Source of the DNA: VRUE01 sp963718755
GTDB lineage: Bacteria; Actinomycetota; Thermoleophilia; Solirubrobacterales; 70-9
DNA: 64,000 bases
Assembly (NCBI GenBank): GCA_963718755.1
Contig: OY970376.1
Coordinates: 1,984,001 to 2,048,000 of the forward strand
Direction of reading: 5' to 3'
Position 1 is the first letter of the stretch, and the number at the start of each line of letters is the position of its first letter. The notes beneath the pieces were generated by a model. That model saw only the letters and a program-made list of their open reading frames with translations, did no database searches and had not been told where the DNA came from. Below are positions 48,196 to 57,167 of the stretch, one piece after another. The translations under genes and the position numbers were made by a program.

Positions 48196-48307
48196 GGCCC
48201 ATCCTGGCAGGGGTTCCGCTTAACTTTTTCGGTGGGTCGCGGTTGGGCTGACGCCCGGAGCCGCTGACGAAAAAGTACAAGACGCTCCACTCCTACCAGG
48301 ATGGGCC
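48196..48307 (+). repeat. family B long hairpin element, copy B3
   Basis: 112 bp, terminal arms GGCCCATCCTGGCAGGGGT / ACTCCTACCAGGATGGGCC. The inner stem is CTTTTTCG/CGAAAAAG, where T-A pairs of B1/B2 are replaced by C-G pairs. It ends one base before the tilS ATG, so it forms the whole 5' leader between cyclase and tilS. Confidence 0.92.
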
Positions 48308-48308
48308 T

Positions 48309-49250
48309 ATGGACCAAGCCGAAGGCATGATCGAGGCGGTGCGCGAGGGCGGTTTGCTGCCGGGCGGGACTCCCGTTGTCGTGATGCTTTCGGGGGGCCG
48401 GGACTCGGTGTGCCTGCTCGATCTCGCCGTGCGCTTGCTTGGGGCGGATGGCGTTACTGCGTTGCACGTCAACTATGGATTGCGCGACGACTCCGATGCT
48501 GATGAGGTGCATTGCGCCGCGCTTTGCGAGCGGTTGGGGGTGGCGCTGGAGATCGAGCGGCCGCGCCGGCCTGAGGGCCCCGGCAATCTGCAGGCCTGGG
48601 CGCGCGATACCCGCTACGCCGCGGCGGCGGGCCTGGCCGAGGGGGGAGACACCCTGATCGCCGCCGGCCACACCGCCGACGACCAGGTCGAGACGATCCT
48701 CTACCGCCTCGCCTCCTCGCCGAGCCGCCGCGCCCTGCTCGGGATGCGGCCGCGCGACGGCAAGCTGGTGCGGCCGCTGCTCGGCGTCACCCGCGCCCAG
48801 ACCACTGCCTACTGCGAGGAGCGCGGACTGCCCTGGCGTGACGACCCGAGCAACGACGAGGGAGGCTACGCGCGCAACCGCCTCCGCCATGGCCTCGCCA
48901 CCGCGCTGGCCGAGGTTCATCCCGCCGCGGCGCAGAACGTGTTGCGGACGGCGGAGCTGCTGCGCGATGAGGCCGAGGTCCTCGACGCTCTCGTGGTCGC
49001 CGAGCTGGACGGCTCGAACGGGTCGCCGCGCAACACGATCGAGCTCGACCGCCTCGCCGAGTTACCGCCGGCGCTGCGTCGCCTCGTGGTTCAGCAGCTG
49101 GCCGACCGCGCCGCCGGTCGTCCCGTCGCCGGCGCCGCCCGCCACGCCGATGAGGTCGCCGCCCTGCGCCGCACCGGCACCGCGATGCTCGATCTTGGCG
49201 GCGGCGTCCGCGCGATAGCTGAGCGCGGCACCTTGCGCGCCGAGCGCTAA
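48309..49250 (+). CDS. tilS: tRNA(Ile)-lysidine synthase TilS
   Basis: TilS converts C34 of tRNA-Ile(CAU) to lysidine so it reads AUA. This 313-residue form has the PP-loop MLSGGRDSVCLLDLA (SGGxDS at 28-33), ALHVNYGLR, AAGHTADDQVETIL and RPLLGVTR, ending with a short helical domain as in actinobacterial TilS. The only ribosome-site-like bases (AGGATGGG) are in family B copy B3, which ends just before the ATG. First gene of the tilS-hpt-ftsH-fol run. Confidence 0.94.
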   Translation: MDQAEGMIEAVREGGLLPGGTPVVVMLSGGRDSVCLLDLAVRLLGADGVTALHVNYGLRDDSDADEVHCAALCERLGVALEIERPRRPEGPGNLQAWARDTRYAAAAGLAEGGDTLIAAGHTADDQVETILYRLASSPSRRALLGMRPRDGKLVRPLLGVTRAQTTAYCEERGLPWRDDPSNDEGGYARNRLRHGLATALAEVHPAAAQNVLRTAELLRDEAEVLDALVVAELDGSNGSPRNTIELDRLAELPPALRRLVVQQLADRAAGRPVAGAARHADEVAALRRTGTAMLDLGGGVRAIAERGTLRAER

Positions 49251-49288
49251 CCGGACGCCTCATATCTAGACTGCCGCGCGTGAGCGCG

Positions 49289-49819
49289 ATGAGCGAGTCG
49301 GCGATCGGCGAGACCCTGGTCTCCGGCGAGGATCTACAGCGGCGCGTGGCCGAGCTCGGCAAGCAGATCAGCGAGGACTACGCGGGCCGCGACCTGTTCA
49401 TGATCGGCGTGTTGAAGGGGGCGGTGATCTTCCTCGCCGATCTGATGCGCCATCTCGAGGTGCCCTGCGAGATCGACTTCATGGCCGTCTCCAGCTACGG
49501 CTCGCAGACCGATTCCTCTGGCGTTGTCCGCATCCTCAAGGACCTCGACGCGCCGATTGAAGGCCGCCATGTGCTGATTGTCGAGGACATCATCGACTCC
49601 GGCCTGACGCTCCACTACCTGAAGCGCAATCTCGAAGCGCGCGAACCAGCTTCTCTGGAGGCCTGCGCGCTGCTAGTCAAGCCGGATCGCCTGCGCCCCG
49701 GCCTCAAGCCCCCCCGTTACGTTGGATTCCCCATCGCCGACCGCTTTGCGATCGGCTACGGGCTTGATCACGCGCAGCGCTACCGCAACCTCGACTACGT
49801 CGCAGCGTTGGACGAGTAG
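49289..49819 (+). CDS. hpt: hypoxanthine phosphoribosyltransferase
   Basis: A 176-residue purine salvage enzyme: PRPP-binding motif HVLIVEDIIDSGLTL, VLKGAVIFLADLMRHL, SSYGSQTDSSGVVRIL (flexible loop), KPPRYVGFPIADRFAIGYGLD. It makes IMP/GMP from hypoxanthine/guanine. ATG 49289 is used; GTG 49280 would add three residues. The tilS-hpt-ftsH order is widely conserved in Gram-positive bacteria. Confidence 0.94.
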   Translation: MSESAIGETLVSGEDLQRRVAELGKQISEDYAGRDLFMIGVLKGAVIFLADLMRHLEVPCEIDFMAVSSYGSQTDSSGVVRILKDLDAPIEGRHVLIVEDIIDSGLTLHYLKRNLEAREPASLEACALLVKPDRLRPGLKPPRYVGFPIADRFAIGYGLDHAQRYRNLDYVAALDE

Positions 49820-49885
49820 ATGATTGGGATTGCTCATCCAATGCGCCCAGGCGCGGAAACCGCCCTGGTACGCTGAATTTTCCTC

Positions 49886-51847
<1,962 letters not shown>

Positions 51848-51876
51848 ACCCGGCGCACTGGCGCGCGGGTCCTGTC

Positions 51877-51996
51877 GTCGGGTAGGGGGTGTCCGGGCGT
51901 TGCTGGGTTTTTCGCCTGAGGAGTTAACGCCCGTCCGAGATCGTCGGTGGGGCGAAAAAGAGGACGCCGCTGCCACCCGGACACCCCCTACCCGAC
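51877..51996. repeat. 120-bp long hairpin resembling family B in layout
   Basis: 21-bp perfect arms (51877-51897 and 51976-51996) enclose a second stem TTTTTCGCC/GGCGAAAAA and a GC-rich loop with GTCCGAG, as in B1 and B2. The conserved B loop sequences (CTTAA, ACAAGACG) are absent, so it is a related or convergent element rather than a true B copy. It lies between ftsH and folP. Confidence 0.7.
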
Positions 51997-52031
51997 ACCA
52001 CCCGCGCGAGCTGCCTCGCGATACTTCGTCC

Positions 52032-52817
52032 ATGAATCCCAAGCTGATGGGCGTCGTCAACGTGACCCCGGACTCGTTCTCAGACGGGGGGCTCTTTCTT
52101 GATGCTGAAGCTGCAATCGCTCACGGGCGCGAGCTGGCTGAGCAGGGGGCGGAGATCCTGGATGTCGGGGGGGAATCGACGCGGCCCGGTGCCGAGGAGG
52201 TTTCTGCTGAGGAGGAGCGGGCGCGGGTTGAGCCGGTGGTCGCGGGGCTGGCGGGGAATGTGACGGTGTCGATCGATACGTCGAAGCTCGACGTCGCCCG
52301 GGCGGCGCTGGACGCTGGAGCCACGATCGTCAACGACGTGACCGCCCTCCGCAACGCTCCTGGGATCGCCGACCTATGCGCGGAGCGGGACACCGGCCTG
52401 ATCCTCATGCACATGCAGGGGGATCCACGCACGATGCAGGAGGCCCCGACCTATGAGGACGTGGTCGACGACGTCAAGGCCTTCCTCGCCGAGCAGTTGG
52501 AGGTCGCGGTTGGCGCGGGTGTCGCCGAGGAGCGCGTCTGGCTCGATCCCGGGGTCGGCTTCGGCAAGAACCTCGAGCACAACCTCGAATTGCTGCGACG
52601 AATGGACGAGCTGCGGGAGTTGGGGCGGCCGCTCGTCGTCGGCGCCTCACGCAAGAGCTTCATCGGCAAGGTCGACGGCTCGGCGGTGGACGATCGCCTC
52701 GGCGGAACGATCGCCTCCTCGGTCTTCGCCGCCGCCGAGGGCGCCGACGTGCTGCGTGTCCACGACGTCGCCGAGATGGCGCAGGCGCTGCGGATGGCGA
52801 GCGCGATCCTCGGGTAG
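52032..52817 (+). CDS. folP: dihydropteroate synthase
   Basis: FolP joins 6-hydroxymethyl-7,8-dihydropterin diphosphate with p-aminobenzoate; it is the sulfonamide target. The 261 residues start KLMGVVNVTPDSFSDGG, then ILDVGGESTRPGAE, SIDTSK, IVNDVTALR, LMHMQGDPRTMQ, DPGVGFGKN and GASRKSFIG, all family motifs. ATG 52032 is the start; the frame is open upstream but runs through the hairpin element. folE is missing from the expected slot between ftsH and folP. Confidence 0.96.
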   Translation: MNPKLMGVVNVTPDSFSDGGLFLDAEAAIAHGRELAEQGAEILDVGGESTRPGAEEVSAEEERARVEPVVAGLAGNVTVSIDTSKLDVARAALDAGATIVNDVTALRNAPGIADLCAERDTGLILMHMQGDPRTMQEAPTYEDVVDDVKAFLAEQLEVAVGAGVAEERVWLDPGVGFGKNLEHNLELLRRMDELRELGRPLVVGASRKSFIGKVDGSAVDDRLGGTIASSVFAAAEGADVLRVHDVAEMAQALRMASAILG

Positions 52818-52826
52818 GTTCCGTCC

Positions 52827-52881
52827 ATGAGCGCGGAGCGACCAAGCGTGCATATCTGATTCTTCGCGCCGGGAGCGAAGC
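52827..52881 (+). repeat. family C 55-bp repeat, copy C2
   Basis: 50/55 identical to 40074-40128. It lies between folP and folB and ends eight bases before the folB ATG. The CTTCGC/GCGAAG stem is kept in both copies. Confidence 0.85.
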
Positions 52882-52889
52882 GCGAAACT

Positions 52890-53321
52890 ATGACTATGGA
52901 GGAACCGAGCGGCAACGGGATCGAATCACGGGTTGAGGTCGAGCTGCGCGGCATCTCGATCTACACCCATCACGGTGTCAGCGACGCCGAGCAGGAGGTC
53001 GGCCAGCGGCTCGAGTTCGACCTCTCCTTCGACGTCCCCGACTGCGATGCCGTCCTCACCGACCGGATCGAGGACACCGTCGATTACAGCGACGTCTGCG
53101 ACATCGTCGCCCTCGCCGCCACTGAGCGCAGCTACCGCACCCTCGAGCGCCTCGCCCAGGTCATCGGCCAGCGCCTGATCGAGCGCTACGGCTGTGACTC
53201 GGTCCGCGTGCGAGCCTCCAAGCCCGAGCCGCCACTGCCCCTCGCAATCCAGGAGGTCGGCGTCGAGGTCACCCAGGAGCGCAGCGACCGGGAGGACGAC
53301 GAAAACGGCGAGGAGTCCTAG
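52890..53321 (+). CDS. folB: dihydroneopterin aldolase
   Basis: FolB cleaves dihydroneopterin to 6-hydroxymethyldihydropterin. The 143-residue protein shows VELRGISIYTHHGVSDAEQE, VGQRLEFDLSF, VDYSDV, TLERLAQVIGQRLIERY and VRASKPEPP. ATG 52890 or 52896 are both possible. The acidic tail (ERSDREDDENGEES) is unusual in length. Its stop overlaps the first base of palindrome copy A4. Confidence 0.95.
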   Translation: MTMEEPSGNGIESRVEVELRGISIYTHHGVSDAEQEVGQRLEFDLSFDVPDCDAVLTDRIEDTVDYSDVCDIVALAATERSYRTLERLAQVIGQRLIERYGCDSVRVRASKPEPPLPLAIQEVGVEVTQERSDREDDENGEES

Positions 53322-53370
53322 ACGTGCCGCGACTTATGCACCCATATGGGCACCTAAGTGACGGCACGTC
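53321..53370. repeat. family A 50-bp palindromic element, copy A4
   Basis: 50 bp that fill the folB-folK gap exactly: base 1 is the last base of the folB stop and the base after the element is the T of the folK TTG. It is the most symmetric copy, with GACTTATGCACCCATATG on one side and a near-complement on the other. Confidence 0.92.
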
Positions 53371-53868
53371 TTGACGCGCGTCGGCTACCTCGGGCTGGGC
53401 TCTAACGTCGGCGATCGCGCCGGGCACCTGCGGGCGGCGATTGACCTGCTCGGCGAGCAGGGTGTCGAGGTCGAGGCCGTGTCCTCTGCCTATGAGACCG
53501 AGCCGGTTGGCGAGGTGCTCGACCAGCCCGACTTCCTCAACGCCGCTATCCGCATCCGCACCGACCTCGATCCCGTGCCGCTGCTCGAAGTCAGCAAGGC
53601 GATCGAGGTCGAGCGGGGCCGCATGCTTGCCGCCTCCCGCCACAGCCCCCGCCCGCTAGACGTCGACCTGCTCATACTCGGCGACCTAGAGCTCTCCACC
53701 GACCGCCTAACGCTTCCCCACCCCGAGGTAACCAGCCGCCGCTTCGTTCTCGCGCCCCTGCTGGAGCTGGACCCGAACCTGAAGCTCCCCGACGGCACGC
53801 GGTTGGCCGACGCCATCGCCAACCTTGGTCCCGGCCAGCGAGCGGACCAAGTTAGCTCGCTCGACTAA
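53371..53868 (+). CDS. folK: 2-amino-4-hydroxy-6-hydroxymethyldihydropteridine pyrophosphokinase
   Basis: FolK activates hydroxymethyldihydropterin with ATP for FolP. Motifs in 165 residues: VGYLGLGSNVGDR, SSAYETEPVG, QPDFLNAA, IEVERGR, PRPLDVDLLILGD and LPHPEVTSRRFVLAPL. The start is TTG directly after palindrome A4, with no separate ribosome site. The stop is directly followed by family B copy B4, so both ends of this gene touch repeat elements. Confidence 0.95.
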   Translation: MTRVGYLGLGSNVGDRAGHLRAAIDLLGEQGVEVEAVSSAYETEPVGEVLDQPDFLNAAIRIRTDLDPVPLLEVSKAIEVERGRMLAASRHSPRPLDVDLLILGDLELSTDRLTLPHPEVTSRRFVLAPLLELDPNLKLPDGTRLADAIANLGPGQRADQVSSLD

Positions 53869-53977
53869 GGCCCATCCGGCAGGGGCGGAACGTCTTGTAC
53901 TTTTTCTGCGGCAACGCTTGCGGACAGCCGCCAACTGTCTTCAGAAAAAGTTAAGTGGAGCCCCTGCCGAATGGGCC
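53869..53977 (-). repeat. family B long hairpin element, copy B4 (inverted)
   Basis: 109 bp in reverse orientation. It begins at the base after the folK stop and ends at the base before the convergent GST-like gene's stop. Inner stem CTTTTTCTG/CAGAAAAAG and arms GGGGC/GCCCC show compensatory changes relative to B1-B3. Confidence 0.93.
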
Positions 53978-54733
53978 TTAAGCCGCGGCGGGCGCGCTGC
54001 GCAGCGGCTGCAGCCAGGCCGGCGGCAGGATCGGCGGGACGTCGCCGGCGATCTGCGGCTGGACCCGCTTGGCAAGGTTGCCTGCCGGCCGTGCCTCGAT
54101 CAGAGGGCGCAGGTCCTGAAGGGTCATCGCAAGGCGGAGGCTTGGTCCGATCTGAAAGTCGGCGGCGTTTAGTTCCTCGCCGCCGAGCGTGCCGGCCGCG
54201 ATCAGCTCATCGACTCGATCCAGCAGGCTGCCGAGTTTGGCGAGGTCCGCGCGTACGTTCTCGTCGCTGGCCTCGTTGAAGTGGGCGGAGAGGGCGACGA
54301 TCGGGGCGGCGGTTTTCACTGCCAGGCCAATCGGGATCCCGAGCTTCGCCCCCTCGGAGAAGCTGTGCAGGGGCGCCTTGTCCTTTTTCAGTGCCCACCA
54401 GATCAGCTGGCGAATCGGGTGCTGAAGCTCCTCGTCGCCGAAGCGCTCGGCCTCCTCGACCGCGGCGAGCTTCTCGGGGTCGGCGGGAAACAGCGCTGGC
54501 TCGGGACGCAGTCGCTCCAGCTCGCGGGCGATCTCGCGCGAGCCCTGCACCTTCTTGCCGTCGATCTTCATCGCCGGCACCGTGTTGCGGGGGAAACCGA
54601 GCCCGCGTACGACCAGCTTGGAGATCACCGGGAACAGGTCGGTCCGCTTGAACTCGATGCCCTTGTGCTTGAGCATCAGTTGCGCCGCAACCCCCGGATG
54701 GGAGCCCGGGATCGTGTAGAGCCGGACATTCAC
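53978..54733 (-). CDS. glutathione S-transferase-like thioredoxin-fold protein
   Basis: A 251-residue protein with a GST N-terminal thioredoxin-like fold (VRLYTIPGSHPGVAAQLMLKH, then IEFKRTDLF, RNTVPAMKIDGKKVQGSREI, where the VP and S mark the glutathione-side motif) and an all-helical C-terminal domain. Actinobacteria generally lack glutathione, so the thiol, if any, may be mycothiol or another; function unknown. It is convergent with folK, separated only by B4. Confidence 0.8.
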   Translation of the reverse strand: MNVRLYTIPGSHPGVAAQLMLKHKGIEFKRTDLFPVISKLVVRGLGFPRNTVPAMKIDGKKVQGSREIARELERLRPEPALFPADPEKLAAVEEAERFGDEELQHPIRQLIWWALKKDKAPLHSFSEGAKLGIPIGLAVKTAAPIVALSAHFNEASDENVRADLAKLGSLLDRVDELIAAGTLGGEELNAADFQIGPSLRLAMTLQDLRPLIEARPAGNLAKRVQPQIAGDVPPILPPAWLQPLRSAPAAA

Positions 54734-54774
54734 TGGTTGGCGAATCCTATGCGGTTAGGGCATGTGCTGCCCGC

Positions 54775-55566
54775 ATGTCTCGCAATCCGGCAATAATCGC
54801 CGCCGTGCTGCTTGCGGTCGACGTTGGTAATACGCAGACTCACCTCGGCGCCTTCGACGGCGAGCGCCTGGTCGAGCACTGGCGCTTTCAGACCCGTGCT
54901 GGGGCGACCGGCGACGAGTTGGCCGAGCGGATCGCCGGCATGCTCGCCCTCAGTGGCGTCAGCCTCGACGATCTCGATTCGGTCTGCGTCTCCTCCGTCG
55001 TGCCGCCGCTCGGCACCCAGTACGAACAGCTGAGCGAGCGCTACACCGACGCTGCCTGCCTGGCGATCGGCCCGGGGGTGAAGACGGGGATGCCGATCCG
55101 CATCGACAACCCGCTCGAGGTCGGCGCCGACCGCCTGGTCAACTCGGTCGCCGCCTACGAGCGCTTCAAGGCCGCCTGCGTGGTCGTCGACTTCGGCACC
55201 GGGATCAACTTCGACGCCGTCTCGGAGGCCGGCGAATACCTCGGCGGCGCGATCGCGCCGGGACTCGAGATCTCGTTGACCGCACTGGTCGAACGCGCCG
55301 CCCGCATCGGTCGCATCGACCTCGAGGAGCCGGAGACCGCGATCGGCCGCTCCAGCCGGGCGGCGATCCAGTCCGGGGTGATCTTCGGCTTTGCCGGCCT
55401 GATCGACGGCGTCGTTCGCCGCATCGAGGACGAAATGGGCGAGGTGCAGCTGCTTGCCACCGGTGGCCTTGCCTCGACGATCGTTCCCTTCACCGAGACG
55501 ATCGACGAGGTCGACGAGATGCTCACGCTCAAGGGTCTACGGTTGATCCATGAGCGCAACTCATGA
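54775..55566 (+). CDS. coaX: type III pantothenate kinase
   Basis: CoaX phosphorylates pantothenate, the first step of CoA synthesis. Family blocks: LLAVDVGNTQTHLGAFDG, SSVVPPLGTQYE, NPLEVGADRLVNSVAAY, VVDFGTGINFDAVS, LGGAIAPGLEIS, LATGGLASTI. The conserved N-terminus begins at LLAVDVGNT, so GTG 54805 may be the true start; ATG 54775 adds ten residues. It overlaps the next gene by 17 bases. Confidence 0.93.
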   Translation: MSRNPAIIAAVLLAVDVGNTQTHLGAFDGERLVEHWRFQTRAGATGDELAERIAGMLALSGVSLDDLDSVCVSSVVPPLGTQYEQLSERYTDAACLAIGPGVKTGMPIRIDNPLEVGADRLVNSVAAYERFKAACVVVDFGTGINFDAVSEAGEYLGGAIAPGLEISLTALVERAARIGRIDLEEPETAIGRSSRAAIQSGVIFGFAGLIDGVVRRIEDEMGEVQLLATGGLASTIVPFTETIDEVDEMLTLKGLRLIHERNS

Positions 55567-56554
55567 GCTGACCGACCCCTTCGAGATCGGCGGTGTCCGT
55601 ATCGCCAACCGCGTCCTGCTGGCGCCGCTGGCGGGGATCGGCAACTGGTTCGTCCGCCTGCAGGCGAAGCGGCACGGGGCGGGCCTCGCCGTCTCGGAGA
55701 TGATCTCCAGCTTCGGGTTGCACTACCGCAACGAGCGCACCCTGCGCGAGCTGATGCGGATCCATCCCGACGAGCACCCGGTCTCGGTGCAGCTGTTCGG
55801 CCACGACCCCGATGTGATGCGCTCCGGTGCTGCGGTCGCCGCCGAGGCCGGCGCCGATCTGATCGACATCAACATGGGCTGTCCGGTGCGCAAGGTGCGC
55901 AAGACCGGCGCCGGGGTCGAGCTGCTCGCCGACCCCGAGCTGGCCTTGGTCCTGCTGCGCGGCGCGATCGAGGGCAGCGGCCTGCCGGTAACGGTGAAGC
56001 TGCGCTCGGGGCTGCGCCCCGGCGACCGCTCCGGCTTCGAGCTCGCCGTGCGGCTGGCCGAGGAGGGCGGCGCCGCGGCGATCGGCTTCCACCCGCGCGC
56101 GGCGACGACCAAACACAAGGGCAGCCCCGACTATGTCCTCACCCGCGAGCTGGTCGAGCGGATCGGGGTCCCGGTGATCGTCTCCGGCGGCCTCGACGAC
56201 GCCGAATCGGTGCGCCGCGCCTACCGCGAGTCCGGCGCCGCCGCGGTGATGCTCGCCCGCGGCTGCCTCGGCAACCCCTGGCTGTTCGAGGAACTGACCG
56301 GCCGCCGCAGCGAGCCCCCGTCGCGCGAGGAGGTCGTCGCCGAGTTGCTCTGGACCGTCGACCGGGCCGAGGAGCATCTTGGGACCGAGCGGGCGACCCG
56401 ATACCTGCGCAAGTTCTACCCCTGGTACGTCGACGCGCTCGGCGCTTCGCCGGAGGTTGCCGCCGAGCTGCAGCGCAGCGCTGACCTGCCCCGGGCCCGT
56501 CAGCTGATCGCCGCCCAAATTCCCCTGAGTGTCGGGCTGACGCCCTCGCTATAA
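55550..56554 (+). CDS. dus: tRNA-dihydrouridine synthase
   Basis: A 334-residue FMN TIM-barrel enzyme that reduces uridines in tRNA D-loops. Blocks: RVLLAPLAGIGNWFVR, VSVQLFGHDP, ADLIDINMGCPVRKVRKTGAG with catalytic Cys, VTVKLRSGL, GFHPRAAT, and ARGCLGNPWLFEE. It is translationally coupled to coaX (17-base overlap) and precedes greA, an arrangement seen in other actinobacteria. Confidence 0.94.
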   Translation: MSATHELTDPFEIGGVRIANRVLLAPLAGIGNWFVRLQAKRHGAGLAVSEMISSFGLHYRNERTLRELMRIHPDEHPVSVQLFGHDPDVMRSGAAVAAEAGADLIDINMGCPVRKVRKTGAGVELLADPELALVLLRGAIEGSGLPVTVKLRSGLRPGDRSGFELAVRLAEEGGAAAIGFHPRAATTKHKGSPDYVLTRELVERIGVPVIVSGGLDDAESVRRAYRESGAAAVMLARGCLGNPWLFEELTGRRSEPPSREEVVAELLWTVDRAEEHLGTERATRYLRKFYPWYVDALGASPEVAAELQRSADLPRARQLIAAQIPLSVGLTPSL

Positions 56555-56666
56555 TCCCGCGACTTCCGGCCCAGGTGTGGCGTGCGCAAGCCGTCACTCC
56601 CGGGCATTTTTGGTCTCAGGGCCGGGCAAATCCACGTCCAGCAAGTCAAAGCGAGGTCAGCGCAAA

Positions 56667-57146
56667 GTGACTCGTCAAGCCGTAATCACTCCGGAAGGGC
56701 TCGAAAAGCTCAAAGAGGAAATCGAGCACCTGTCGACCGCCAAACGGCGCGAGGTTGCGGAACGGATCAAGGAGGCCCGCGAGTTCGGCGACATCTCCGA
56801 GAACGCCGAGTACGACGACGCCAAGAACGAGCAGGCGCTGCTCGAGGGGCGGATCGCCCGGCTCGAAGAGCGGCTGCGCCGCGCCACGGTGATCGACGAG
56901 AAGGAGGTCGACACCGACGAAGTCAGCTTCGGCTCGGTCGTCCACGTCAAAGACCAGAAAAGCGGCGACTCGCAGAAATTCCAGATCGTCGGCTCGACCG
57001 AGGCCAACCCGGCCGAACACAAGCTCTCCAACGAGTCACCGATCGGCAAAGCGCTGCTCGGTCACAAGCGCAACGACGTGGTCAGCGTCGAGGTGCCGCG
57101 CGGGCCGAAGAAGAAACTCAAAATCACCAAAATCGAGTCGGCCTAG
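56667..57146 (+). CDS. greA: transcription elongation factor GreA
   Basis: GreA rescues backtracked RNA polymerase by stimulating transcript cleavage. It is 159 residues (usual length): N-terminal coiled coil with ITPEGLEKLKEEIEHL, AREFGDISENAEYDDAK with the acidic tip residues Asp-Glu, then the C-terminal FKBP-like domain (FGSVVHVKD, SPIGKALLGHKRNDVVSVEVP). The GTG at 56667 gives the family N-terminus and has a GAGGTC site upstream. Confidence 0.96.
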   Translation: MTRQAVITPEGLEKLKEEIEHLSTAKRREVAERIKEAREFGDISENAEYDDAKNEQALLEGRIARLEERLRRATVIDEKEVDTDEVSFGSVVHVKDQKSGDSQKFQIVGSTEANPAEHKLSNESPIGKALLGHKRNDVVSVEVPRGPKKKLKITKIESA

Positions 57147-57167
57147 CGGTCGATAGGCTCGCCCTCG

